From: Candidatus Saccharimonadota bacterium
GTDB taxonomy: Bacteria; Patescibacteriota; Saccharimonadia; Saccharimonadales; EFPC-124
Reading direction: 5' to 3'
DNA length: 30,020 bases
Assembly: GCA_016880595.1 (NCBI GenBank)
Contig: JAEHDC010000003.1
Span: forward strand, 1 to 30,020
Shown: positions 1-7,122 of the stretch, one piece after another
How positions within the stretch are numbered: the stretch's first letter is position 1
Layout: every line of letters begins with the position of its first letter
Program-made: the position numbers and the translations under genes
Notes under the pieces: model-generated
What the model saw: the letters and a program-made list of their open reading frames with translations, nothing else
What the model was told of the DNA's origin: nothing
Database searches by the model: none

Positions 1-712
1 CGCCAAAAGCCTGTGGCTGCGGGAATGCAACCGGCTCGGGCGGCAAGAGCAGACCCATTGCGTTTAGTACTTCCTCGGTGTTGTAACCGATTTCGAGAAT
101 TGCCGGGCTTTGGCTGGACCTCATAAATCTGATCCGAGGGACGTGGCTTTCAACAGTATTGCCAATGCCAGTTCCAAGGCCGCCTCCCATTGTGGCAGGC
201 GGATTCTGATGGAAGTCCTTAAGGTTATCTGCGCCGTAACCATAATTAGGACGACTGGGACGAGGCAACGATGCGCGCGTCATGCGGAAAGCAGCAATGC
301 CGATAATCCCGACTCCAGACGCATTACCTGTGGCCTGTGCAGCAATAGATTGCGGTGGTGTGCCGAAAACAAATTCGCCCACCTCATCGTCATTGTGCCG
401 CCAGCCTTTAAATACGTGAATGTCATTATTGGAAATAACGATGCCACGATTTTCCAGGCTAGCTGGAAGGTCGCTACAAACATCACGTTGATCAATGGCA
501 ACAACAAATTCCAGCGGTTCAAATGTGAGGTTGCGCAAGCGCAGAGCGTATGCTTGTCCTTCGCGCCCGGCGACAAATACTTTGCCGTCGGATGGGCGTT
601 GATACAACGATTGTGGTTGTTGTAGTCGCGGTTGCCCACCGTCGGGAATGTAGAAAGCCACCTCAACGCTAAATGTGTTTGACTCATCGCGGGTTGAGTT
701 ACCAATGTACAT
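1..712 (-). CDS. Conserved protein of unknown function (3' end outside window)
   Basis: An uninterrupted minus-strand frame runs from ATG at 712 to the left edge with no stop (237 codons seen). The start follows a clear Shine-Dalgarno (CTGGAGGAATC) and a strong promoter at 750-778. The middle of the protein carries a conserved-looking stretch, VFKGWRHNDDEVGEFVFG, followed by QSIAAQATGNASGVGIIGIA. This resembles a pattern I know from uncharacterised bacterial proteins (F-x-F, then S-x-A-A-x-T-G and N-V-G-V-I-G-x-A-x-F). No signal peptide or membrane helix is visible. The N-terminal 100 residues look beta-rich, and the C-terminal part is rich in Pro, Gly and Asn. I cannot assign a function. The other open frames over this stretch, on both strands, lack any start signal and are shadows. 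Confidence 0.8.
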   Translation of the reverse strand, partial: MYIGNSTRDESNTFSVEVAFYIPDGGQPRLQQPQSLYQRPSDGKVFVAGREGQAYALRLRNLTFEPLEFVVAIDQRDVCSDLPASLENRGIVISNNDIHVFKGWRHNDDEVGEFVFGTPPQSIAAQATGNASGVGIIGIAAFRMTRASLPRPSRPNYGYGADNLKDFHQNPPATMGGGLGTGIGNTVESHVPRIRFMRSSQSPAILEIGYNTEEVLNAMGLLLPPEPVAFPQPQAFG

Positions 713-749
713 GATTCCTCCAGGAATCTCTTAGGTAAAAACCGAAATT

Positions 750-778
750 ATTATATCAGGAGTTGTCCTTGTTGGCAA
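750..778 (-). promoter_or_regulatory. Sigma70-type promoter for the leftmost gene
   Basis: On the minus strand, -35 TTGCCA (773-778), a 17-bp spacer and -10 TATAAT (750-755) with an upstream TG extension (TGATATAAT). This gives a leader of roughly 30 nt to the ATG at 712, including the Shine-Dalgarno. The inverted-repeat element at 785-901 begins only 6 bp upstream of this -35 box. Confidence 0.75.
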
Positions 779-784
779 GTTAGG

Positions 785-901
785 GCTACCTGAATCTCAA
801 AACCCACCTTTCTAGCGCAACATCTGCCTTCCCTGCAGACTGAACCACTTTTGTGGCGAGGGTTGTTGCGACAGAAAGGAAGGCTTTGAGATTCAGGTAG
901 C
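785..901. repeat. Inverted-repeat element, copy 1 (111-bp core 788-898)
   Basis: The element is bounded by perfect 17-bp terminal inverted repeats, GCTACCTGAATCTCAAA (785-801) and its complement (885-901). Further inward pairing exists (CCTTTCT with AGAAAGG, GCAACA with TGTTGC). Two small internal hairpins sit in the middle: TCTGC/GCAGA and CCAC-TTTT-GTGG. The 111-bp core recurs in reverse orientation at 26094-26204 with about 10 differences. It encodes no ORF. No clear target-site duplication flanks it. It could be a non-autonomous mobile element (MITE or REP-like) or a structured regulatory element between divergent promoters. Sequence and pairing are seen directly; the function is unknown. 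Confidence 0.85.
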
Positions 902-955
902 GCTTGATATGCAGCTAGAACGAATGTCAAATAATTATCTCAACAGGTTTATCTT

Positions 956-984
956 TTGTAAAAACTGAATCAAGGCGCTATAAT
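956..984 (+). promoter_or_regulatory. Sigma70-type promoter for the two-repeat surface protein
   Basis: -35 TTGTAA (956-961), 17-bp spacer, -10 TATAAT (979-984). The transcript would start near 991 and carry the AAGGA ribosome site at 1005-1009 ahead of ATG 1015. The 54 bases between the repeat element and this promoter hold nothing else recognisable. Confidence 0.7.
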
Positions 985-1014
985 GAGCTTAATTAAGTAA
1001 ACATAAGGACAATA

Positions 1015-2169
1015 ATGAAAGCTTGCATAAAATGCATCGTTAAACCTTTAGCTATTCTTGTGGTGGCTGCATTTTTTGGTTGCCTAATAAATCCAACCAA
1101 AGTCCAGGCTGCCGACGCTGTTGGCGGAGACAGTTTAGGAACCGCTGTTCAAATTACACCCGGCCAATATAACGGACCAGCGCTGGAGTTTGAGCAAGCG
1201 GCGTATTATAAAATTACCGTAAATGCCGGGCAAGAGCTTAAGGTTGTTGGCAGCTTTATTCCTATGACCACCAGCTATGGCGGTACGTCAAACTCTATTA
1301 GGTTTTACGATGAAAATTATGTGCAATTGGTTGACCAATACGAGAATTCTAGCGTTGCCGTAAATGTTGTTACGGCAACCACGCTGGCTAGCTCTGTAAA
1401 GTCTTCGCAAACTTATTATATCGAAATAACAGATGAGTCTTGGGGCACGGCATCTAGTACGCTAGATATTTCGTTAACAGATCGTTTTGACGCAAATTCT
1501 ACAACTGACGCTGGCCAGACTATTGACACTGCATTGCCAATAGCGCTTGGCGAATACAACGGCTATCTGTCGCAAGTTGACACAGACGATTATTATTCTG
1601 TATCCGCCGCGGCCGGTCAACTTTCTGTAAGTATTACGCCGTATGTTGATATGTCGCCAACAATTGAAATTTACGATCAGGACAGGACGCTGTTGGCTTC
1701 GCAATGGGCGCAGAACGCGGGCGAAATATTTCAAGTTACAGCCAATATTCAAAAAGCAGGCAACGTATACGTGCACATTAATTGCGACATGAATACTGGT
1801 TGCGTAGATGAGGCGTATGAATATGCCTTTACTGTGGCTGCCGCTAACAGCGAAAATCTTATTTCAACCGGAAATGGTGGAACTACTTCTTCAACCAGCA
1901 CAACAACGCAGCCGGTAACCGAGAGTAAATCCACCAATTACCTTTGGTGGATTATTGCGGCTGTGGTGGTGGCTGTGATTGTGGTCTTAATTATAATATT
2001 TGCAAGCCGACGCAAAAAGTCGCAGCCAACAACGGCAACCAGTAGCGCTGCATCAACTACAACTCCGCCGGTAGCGCCGTCAACAGATCGGCCGGTTACG
2101 CCAGCTCCAACCCCGCCCGCTTCAAGCGAACCAGAATCAAAGCAGTCTGATAAGCAGCCTCGAGCTTAA
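1015..2169 (+). CDS. Secreted, membrane-anchored protein with two PPC-like beta-sandwich repeats
   Basis: 384 residues. A signal peptide covers about residues 1-32 (basic start, hydrophobic core, VQA before AADAVG). Two tandem beta-rich repeats follow. Each opens with an acidic linker, an Ala-Val/Ala-Leu strand and a G-x-Y-N-G turn (ITPGQYNG and IALGEYNG), then an A-YYKI or DDYYSV strand. This is the look of bacterial pre-peptidase C-terminal (PPC) domains. A Ser/Thr linker leads to one transmembrane helix at about 309-331 (WWIIAAVVVAVIVV), a basic stop-transfer RRKK, and a Pro/Thr/Ser-rich tail of about 50 residues, presumably cytoplasmic. No catalytic motif is visible, so adhesion or cell-wall binding is only a guess. 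The start is set by AAGGA five bases upstream. The stop overlaps the convergent YggT-like gene by four bases. Confidence 0.85.
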   Translation: MKACIKCIVKPLAILVVAAFFGCLINPTKVQAADAVGGDSLGTAVQITPGQYNGPALEFEQAAYYKITVNAGQELKVVGSFIPMTTSYGGTSNSIRFYDENYVQLVDQYENSSVAVNVVTATTLASSVKSSQTYYIEITDESWGTASSTLDISLTDRFDANSTTDAGQTIDTALPIALGEYNGYLSQVDTDDYYSVSAAAGQLSVSITPYVDMSPTIEIYDQDRTLLASQWAQNAGEIFQVTANIQKAGNVYVHINCDMNTGCVDEAYEYAFTVAAANSENLISTGNGGTTSSTSTTTQPVTESKSTNYLWWIIAAVVVAVIVVLIIIFASRRKKSQPTTATSSAASTTTPPVAPSTDRPVTPAPTPPASSEPESKQSDKQPRA

Positions 2170-2522
2170 TCAACTCGTGCTGCCGCAAACAAACGCGCCA
2201 CGCCAGCAGCCAACAGACCGTAGATTGCCATGGATACAAGTGTAAAACCTTCCAATTTTGAGATACCAATTTGTGGATGGTCGTAGCTAAAAAGGTTGTA
2301 AAATGGTGAAATCAGCGGGTCTGTAAAATCGTAAATAAAACTAGCAAAAGCATTGTCGGCATTGGCGCCAAACAAGGCCAACGCAAACCTGATCCCTAGG
2401 ATCGTCACAACAAGACTGCCCACGCCAAGTATAACCTGTTCGATTATCCCAAATCGGTAAGCTGTTTTTCTCTGTTCATAGTAAGCAACGTTAGCTGCGT
2501 GTGGGTCATATGGAAATTGCAT
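2166..2522 (-). CDS. YggT-like small membrane protein
   Basis: 118 residues from ATG 2522. I prefer this start because AAGGAG lies 11 bases upstream. An upstream TTG at 2564 in the same frame has no ribosome site. The protein has a short polar N-terminus with YYEQRKTAYR, then hydrophobic helices (IIEQVILGVGSLVVTILGIR, and a C-terminal helix ending in a Leu/Ala-rich segment). Between them are FIYDFTDPLISPFYNLF and a final Arg-Leu-Phe. The D-P-L-x-x-P-F motif after an amphipathic segment is typical of YggT/Ycf19 proteins. Some members of that family are linked to osmotic stress or cell division, but the exact role is not settled. It overlaps the end of the convergent upstream gene by four bases and is divergent from the trehalose gene. 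Confidence 0.75.
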   Translation of the reverse strand: MQFPYDPHAANVAYYEQRKTAYRFGIIEQVILGVGSLVVTILGIRFALALFGANADNAFASFIYDFTDPLISPFYNLFSYDHPQIGISKLEGFTLVSMAIYGLLAAGVARLFAAARVD

Positions 2523-2616
2523 ATTTGTGATGTCTCCTTTTCCAGCTGTGATTGTACGGCTCAAAACTTTAAAAAAGCTTAGAGCTGGCCCCTTATGTTT
2601 TTTCGGCTAAAAAGCG

Positions 2617-2628
2617 TATAATTATTAT
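2617..2628 (+). promoter_or_regulatory. -10 region of a near-leaderless promoter for otsAB
   Basis: TATAAT (2617-2622) runs directly into TATTAT (2623-2628), leaving 11 or 5 bases before ATG 2634. No purine-rich ribosome site fits in that space. I find no convincing -35 hexamer. The transcript is inferred to start at or within about five bases of the ATG. Confidence 0.6.
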
Positions 2629-2633
2629 AAGCT

Positions 2634-4835
2634 ATGGCCGCATACAAGTGTATTGTTGTCTCCAACCGATTGCCTGTTAGCGTTGCAAAAGATGAAACCG
2701 GTGCGTTGGTTTTTTCGCCCAGCAGCGGTGGGCTAGCAACCGCCATGTCCTCTTTGGGTGATGGCCAAGCGGAGAAACTTTGGATTGGCTGGCCAGGCAT
2801 TGCGTCTGATGATTTAACCTCGGCGGAGCACTCGGCCATAACCAAAAAGCTGCGCAAATTTGGCTGTTATCCAGTTTTTTTGACGCGCAGCCAAATTAAT
2901 CTTTTTTATGAAGGCTACGCAAATGATACAATCTGGCCGCTGTTCCATTATTTTCAGTCTCGTGCGTTTTTTAAAGATGAGTATTTGCAAGCCTACAAGG
3001 AAGTTAACCTCATTTATAGCAAAGCCGTAAAACGCTACGCCGCAGAGGACTGTGCAATCTGGGTGCACGATTATCACTTAATGCTATTGCCCAATCTTAT
3101 CCGCGCCGCATTGCCGCGTGCTTCCGTTGGTTTCTTTTTGCATATCCCCTTTCCCTCTTCAGAAATTTTTAGATTACTACCAAATCGGCGTGAGCTTTTG
3201 CTTGGATTGCTCGGCGCCGATCTTATTGGATTCCATGTTTACGATTACGCGCGGCATTTTTTAAGCAGCACTTTACGGCTTCTTGGCCTTGAGGCGCGCA
3301 ATGGCTCGCTAACAATTGACGGGCGCATGGTCAAAACCGACGTCTTCCCCATCGGCATTGACTACCAAAAAATTGTCATGCAGCTCAGTAGCAATGAAGT
3401 CCAGTGCGAACTAAAAATCCTGGACGAGCACTACAAAGATCGCAAAATCATCTTGTCTATGGATAGGTTGGATTACTCCAAGGGCATCCTTAGCCGGCTG
3501 CAAGCGTTTGAACTGTTCTTAAAAGAGAATCCAAAATACTTCAAAAAAATATCCCTCATCATGATTGCTGTGCCGTCGCGCACAGAGGTAGAGGCTTATA
3601 AGGCTTTGCGTGAGTCAATAGAAAAGACGGTCAGCCGCATAAATGGAGCTTACGCCACTGTGGATTGGACGCCAATTTCTTATCAGTTTAAAAACGTTCC
3701 TTTTGAGCAAATTTTGGCATTACAAGCCAAAGCTGACGTGGCATTGGTCACGCCGTTGCGCGATGGCATGAATTTGGTCGCCAAAGAGTACATTGCTGCC
3801 AGGCAAAAATGCGGCGGCGCACTGATCTTGAGTGAAATGGCTGGCGCGGTTGATGAGTTGCCTGAAGCGCTACAGATAAACCCTAACGATACAAAATCTA
3901 TTTCGCGCGCTATAAAACAAGCGCTGACAATGCCAAAAAGTGAGCAGCTCCAGCGCATGCAAGCAATGCAACAGAGGCTATCCGGCTATGATGTTAAGCG
4001 TTGGGCAGCGGATTTTTTGGAGCAACTAGCAAACGCAAAGAATATACAAACCAAGAGAAACAACAAAAAACTCACTGCTAGCAAGCGTCAAAAAATCGTC
4101 AACGACTTTGCCAATGCCGATAGACGAATTCTTTTTTTGGACTACGACGGAACACTACGGTCATTTGTCAATAGTCCTGACGCCAGCAAAGCTATGCCGT
4201 CCAGCTCTTTGTTGCAGATTCTGCAGAAGCTGGCGTTTTGTCCAAATACAGATTTATGTATTGTTAGTGGTCGGCCTCGCGACGCGCTGGACATGTGGTT
4301 TAAGGATCTGCCATTGACCTTGGTGGCTGAGCACGGCGCCTGGACAAAATTAAGATCTGGTTGGGCAAAGACGCCGCTGGATTTTGCGCCGCACAAGCGC
4401 AAACTGTTGCCAATTTTGCGACATTATGCCGAGCGCACCCCTGGCGCGCTCGTGGAAGAAAAAACTTGCGCTCTGGTTTGGCACTATCGAAACGTGCCTA
4501 CTGAGTTGGCTTACGTCCGCAACGCCAGTCTTCAACATGAACTTCAACGCTTGGTCGCCGATACGGATATTGGCATTTATGCTGGCGACAAGATTCTGGA
4601 GATCAAGCCGCGGGCAATACACAAAGGCAATGTTGTGCGTGAACTGCTAAAAGATTCGCAAGCTGACTTTGTGTTTGCTGCTGGCGATGATTATACTGAC
4701 GAATCAATGTTTGAAGTTTTGCCCAGCAGTGCACACACTGTAAAAGTTGGCTCAAACAGCACTTGCGCCCACCACCAAGTTAACTCAGTAGAAGCGATAC
4801 GTGCCCTTTTGCGGAGCCTCGTAAGATGCTTTTAA
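2634..4835 (+). CDS. Bifunctional trehalose-6-phosphate synthase/phosphatase (OtsA-OtsB fusion)
   Basis: 733 residues with two enzyme domains in order. Residues 1 to about 465 are a GT20 glucosyltransferase: VSNRLPVSV and SGGLATAMSSL at the N-terminus, WVHDYHLMLLP, FFLHIPFPSSEIFR, LSMDRLDYSKGI, VPSRTEVEAY and the sugar-nucleotide site LRDGMNLVAKEY. It would make trehalose 6-phosphate from an NDP-glucose and glucose 6-phosphate. Residues about 490-733 are a HAD phosphatase with D503-x-D505 in FLDYDGTL and the acidic motif GDDYTDE (D685). It would release free trehalose. Both active sites look intact. Trehalose commonly serves as an osmo- and desiccation protectant. The gene stands alone, divergent from YggT and convergent with the next gene across a hairpin at 4852-4880. 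It appears to be translated from a leaderless mRNA. Confidence 0.93.
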   Translation: MAAYKCIVVSNRLPVSVAKDETGALVFSPSSGGLATAMSSLGDGQAEKLWIGWPGIASDDLTSAEHSAITKKLRKFGCYPVFLTRSQINLFYEGYANDTIWPLFHYFQSRAFFKDEYLQAYKEVNLIYSKAVKRYAAEDCAIWVHDYHLMLLPNLIRAALPRASVGFFLHIPFPSSEIFRLLPNRRELLLGLLGADLIGFHVYDYARHFLSSTLRLLGLEARNGSLTIDGRMVKTDVFPIGIDYQKIVMQLSSNEVQCELKILDEHYKDRKIILSMDRLDYSKGILSRLQAFELFLKENPKYFKKISLIMIAVPSRTEVEAYKALRESIEKTVSRINGAYATVDWTPISYQFKNVPFEQILALQAKADVALVTPLRDGMNLVAKEYIAARQKCGGALILSEMAGAVDELPEALQINPNDTKSISRAIKQALTMPKSEQLQRMQAMQQRLSGYDVKRWAADFLEQLANAKNIQTKRNNKKLTASKRQKIVNDFANADRRILFLDYDGTLRSFVNSPDASKAMPSSSLLQILQKLAFCPNTDLCIVSGRPRDALDMWFKDLPLTLVAEHGAWTKLRSGWAKTPLDFAPHKRKLLPILRHYAERTPGALVEEKTCALVWHYRNVPTELAYVRNASLQHELQRLVADTDIGIYAGDKILEIKPRAIHKGNVVRELLKDSQADFVFAAGDDYTDESMFEVLPSSAHTVKVGSNSTCAHHQVNSVEAIRALLRSLVRCF

Positions 4836-4851
4836 TATTTTTAGATTTTTA

Positions 4852-4880
4852 GTGGGAGCTGCCATTTGGCAAGCTCCCAC
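4852..4880. terminator. Hairpin between convergent genes, no U-tract
   Basis: GTGGGAGCT (4852-4860) pairs with AGCTCCCAC (4872-4880). GCC/GGC extends the stem inward, with one bulged A and an ATTT loop. It lies 17 bases after the otsAB stop and 10 bases after the end of the opposing gene. T-runs lie to its left on the plus strand, so neither direction of transcription has a U-run after the stem. It may be a factor-dependent terminator or an mRNA 3'-end stabiliser. Confidence 0.55.
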
Positions 4881-4890
4881 CCTCGTCAGG

Positions 4891-5367
4891 CTAAATGCAG
4901 CAGGCTGAAGCTGCCAACCCGTTTCCGTGAGGTTCTTCCACGGTGAGCGTAAAACCTGCCACGCCGCCAAAGAACAATGGCTCCGACAGGTGCAGCCGTG
5001 GAGTCGCAGTTATGTCTGTCGATATGCCATCTGAAAATTCTTTTATTGCACCGGTCGCCCAGTCCAGTCTTGTCATTCGCAGAGGAAACAGCGTCCTTGA
5101 CGCTGTTCTTAGCAGCATTTTTATAAATACCCTTACTTCCCTGTCAGTAACAATAATCGTTACGCTGGCTTCGAAGTATTCGGTATTTGGTCTGCAACTG
5201 CTAAGTTGCTGGAAAAAACTTGCAGAGAGCTCAATTTTTCCGCCCCTGTCTGAGTACTTGATTACTACTGGAAAAAGTTCTGCTACCACGCGGCGCACTT
5301 CAGCTAGCGTTGACCTGAAATTAGTTTGAACCTCCGGATCGCGCATGGCATCACCGAGCAAGCTCAT
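4891..5367 (-). CDS. Hypothetical cytoplasmic protein
   Basis: 158 residues from ATG 5367. I chose this start because TTGGAGG sits seven bases upstream; the frame opens 19 codons further up without a ribosome site. The N-terminus (MSLLGDAMRDPEVQTNFRST) looks helical and is followed by LAEVRRVVAELFPVVIKY. The middle alternates hydrophobic strands (ASVTIIVTDREVRVFIKMLL). The C-terminus ends in a Gly-rich strand and an Ala-Ser-Ala-Cys-Cys-Ile tail. No signal peptide or membrane helix is visible. I do not recognise the family. It has its own promoter (5412-5440), so it is probably not a simple tail of the upstream run. Confidence 0.7.
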   Translation of the reverse strand: MSLLGDAMRDPEVQTNFRSTLAEVRRVVAELFPVVIKYSDRGGKIELSASFFQQLSSCRPNTEYFEASVTIIVTDREVRVFIKMLLRTASRTLFPLRMTRLDWATGAIKEFSDGISTDITATPRLHLSEPLFFGGVAGFTLTVEEPHGNGLAASACCI

Positions 5368-5411
5368 GATTACCTCCAAGATCGCTAAACTTGCAATAGG
5401 CTGACAGCGGA

Positions 5412-5440
5412 ATTGTAAATGCAATTGGTAATTTTTGCAA
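5412..5440 (-). promoter_or_regulatory. Sigma70-type promoter for the 158-aa hypothetical gene
   Basis: On the minus strand, -35 TTGCAA (5435-5440), 17-bp spacer, -10 TACAAT (5412-5417). It gives a leader of about 40 nt with a good ribosome site ahead of ATG 5367. Confidence 0.6.
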
Positions 5441-5463
5441 GTACTAAAGTGGCTTTTGTGTAG

Positions 5464-6003
5464 CTACCTTTGAACTTCTGCTACGCAGGACGTGTCTGGC
5501 GGTAGTCTTTTTTCGTCAAGGACCTTGACGATTTGGACGTCAACGATGTACGGCCTGGAGGTCATCATCTTAGATAAACTTGTTCCGCCGCCACTATCAC
5601 TTTTTTTTGGCTTTTGACCCATAAAAAGCATCATGTGTTTAAAATAGTTGGCATAAGCTTTTGTTGCCTCAAGGCCTCTGGCGCGACGCATTTTACCAAT
5701 AAGCTCCAGGCCACTTTTTTTGCTGGCAGGAAGCTGCATGGTATTGGTGACATTGACTGCGACGTCTGGATTGTTTTCGATATTTTTGCTGTGATTTGAC
5801 TCCGGCGAAGTCAAAGTAATAATTTGTAATGATGAGGAGTAACCAAAATAGCTGTTGCTAATGTGTGGCTTGTTGCTCTCCTTGTCGACGGTTGCAAAGG
5901 CCAGTAGCGGTGTAGTGTCTAAGATATGCCGGATGCTTTCTTTTAATGTTGCTTCGTCGCCATCGCCGCTTAAAATCTTAAGTTTATAGTTATCTTTTGC
6001 CAT
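5464..6003 (-). CDS. Pyridoxamine 5'-phosphate oxidase-like FMN-binding split-barrel protein (paralog 1)
   Basis: 179 residues. After an N-terminal helix (KESIRHIL) comes the typical split-barrel opening, TPLLAFATVDKESNKPHISN, then strands ending in LQIITLTSPESNHSKNIENN and VAVNVTN. This matches the general PNPOx-like/flavin reductase fold, where the S/T-x-x-S-x-K-x-x-N-I segment contacts FMN phosphate. The central part (KKSGLELIGKMRRARGLEATKAYANYFKHMM) replaces the usual tight barrel end. A strand VDVQIVKVLDEKRL closes the domain. The substrate cannot be told: these proteins range from PLP and haem enzymes to F420- or FMN-dependent reductases. AGGAG lies four bases before ATG 6003. The gene follows a second split-barrel gene by 16 bases, so they are probably co-transcribed. 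Confidence 0.75.
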   Translation of the reverse strand: MAKDNYKLKILSGDGDEATLKESIRHILDTTPLLAFATVDKESNKPHISNSYFGYSSSLQIITLTSPESNHSKNIENNPDVAVNVTNTMQLPASKKSGLELIGKMRRARGLEATKAYANYFKHMMLFMGQKPKKSDSGGGTSLSKMMTSRPYIVDVQIVKVLDEKRLPPDTSCVAEVQR

Positions 6004-6019
6004 ATTACTCCTGTTCCTT

Positions 6020-6556
6020 TTAAACTAACCAAGAATCGTGGCCGCTTTCGTGAATACTTTCCAGTAGCTCATGTGCGGAAACCTCGTGGTGGACCTCTGA
6101 TGCCACGCGGCCATTCTGGTCACGATAAACAACATGGATTTCGATTTTTGAAACTTTTGCGCGGTAAAGCGCTTGCAGGTTATTCTCGTAATAACTCCTT
6201 GGCAGAGCTGACTTATTAAATTTGGCACGTGTTAGATTTTGCACGCGCAGACCTTCGTCTAGCTCAGTACCCATTAGCCGTCGCGCTTCTGTTCCAGTTA
6301 TATATAAACCGCCACGACCATACTTTACGGAATCATAAAGAACCATGTATATACGATTATTGCGCTCAACATTTGCCGAGTGCTTAGTATCAGAGCGCGA
6401 TCCCCAATAGATGTAAGATAAATCTTCGTCATGCATAAAAAACAGAGGTGTGTTATGCGGCGAACCGTCCTCGTTTACGGTGGCCAGAGCTGCAAACATT
6501 GTATCGTTTAATAAATTCGCAGTTTGCATTACCTGTTGTTTTATGGGATCGTTCAT
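6020..6556 (-). CDS. Pyridoxamine 5'-phosphate oxidase-like FMN-binding split-barrel protein (paralog 2)
   Basis: 178 residues. The core is clear: MFAALATVNEDGSPHNTPLFF, then YIYWGSRSDTKHSANVERNN, IYMVLYDS and GLYITGTEARRL. The last is the usual x-G-L-x-I-x-G-x-A-x segment of PNPOx-like proteins. R/S-D-T-K-H-S-x-N matches the FMN phosphate loop. The C-terminal half has strands (VSKIEIHVVYRDQNGRVASE) and a short His-rich end. Its ATG overlaps the upstream gene's TGA (ATGA), which implies translational coupling with the Cys-motif protein. With paralog 1 downstream, the window holds a three-gene unit (Cys-motif protein, two split-barrel flavoproteins). The substrate is unknown. Confidence 0.8.
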   Translation of the reverse strand: MNDPIKQQVMQTANLLNDTMFAALATVNEDGSPHNTPLFFMHDEDLSYIYWGSRSDTKHSANVERNNRIYMVLYDSVKYGRGGLYITGTEARRLMGTELDEGLRVQNLTRAKFNKSALPRSYYENNLQALYRAKVSKIEIHVVYRDQNGRVASEVHHEVSAHELLESIHESGHDSWLV

Positions 6557-7059
6557 ATCTTAACTAGTCCAACGGTATAATTTTTGCCGTATACTTTAGC
6601 GCATTTTGGGCAAGTGGTATAGTAAAAATAGACTTGCGGATTTTTTGAACCAGATTTTTGGCCGATGTTGAGCATCTCCTCGTGCCAATATTTTGCTTCT
6701 TTGTATTCACCTTCAAAAACTTTAGTTTTAAAAGTGCCGGACAGCTTTACATTCTCTAGATCAGGAACTTCTTTAGTCACCCAAAAATATTGCTCCGCCT
6801 TCCATGGTGAAATGTCTTTGGATAAAAGAATGTACTCATCTAGGTCTTTAACGCCGGATTTTTCTATAGCCGTCCAGGTTTTTGTGATGACGCTACCAAG
6901 ATTTATTGGCATGTAAAAGACGCTGCGAGTATTAGCTTTTACAAATAACTTATCTTTAAACACAAAAGTCTTATCGTCCCAAGGCTCAGGATCAAACTCT
7001 GGACAGCATCCAGTTTTTGACTTGCTCATATCGTATTTTGGTACATGGTTAACTTGCAT
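6553..7059 (-). CDS. Conserved Cys-motif protein, putative metal-binding
   Basis: 168 residues. The N-terminus has KSKTGCCPEFDPEPWDDKTF and the C-terminus has TTCPKCAKVYGKNYTVGL. That gives two pairs of cysteines at opposite ends of the chain, which could form one zinc or similar metal site. I recognise this arrangement from a widespread uncharacterised bacterial family (start like K-x-x-x-V-P-K, then C-C-P-x-F-x-P-E-P-W). Some genomes label it a hydrolase, without an obvious catalytic motif. The middle is hydrophilic, with many Lys, Trp and Tyr. No signal peptide or membrane helix is visible. The last codons overlap the first split-barrel gene (ATGA), so the products are probably made together. 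Function not established. Confidence 0.75.
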   Translation of the reverse strand: MQVNHVPKYDMSKSKTGCCPEFDPEPWDDKTFVFKDKLFVKANTRSVFYMPINLGSVITKTWTAIEKSGVKDLDEYILLSKDISPWKAEQYFWVTKEVPDLENVKLSGTFKTKVFEGEYKEAKYWHEEMLNIGQKSGSKNPQVYFYYTTCPKCAKVYGKNYTVGLVKI

Positions 7060-7122
7060 AGCTTACTCGTTTTAAGGTTGGTGTTAATTTTAGGATAGGC
7101 GTTTTGATTAACATTAGCAAGT

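Noticed and set aside
110..705. Open frames on the plus strand (110-625) and in another minus frame (280-705)
   Set aside because: Both lie inside the minus-strand gene at 1-712, which has a promoter and a ribosome site. Their proteins look like shifted or reverse readings (runs of Arg, Cys, His).
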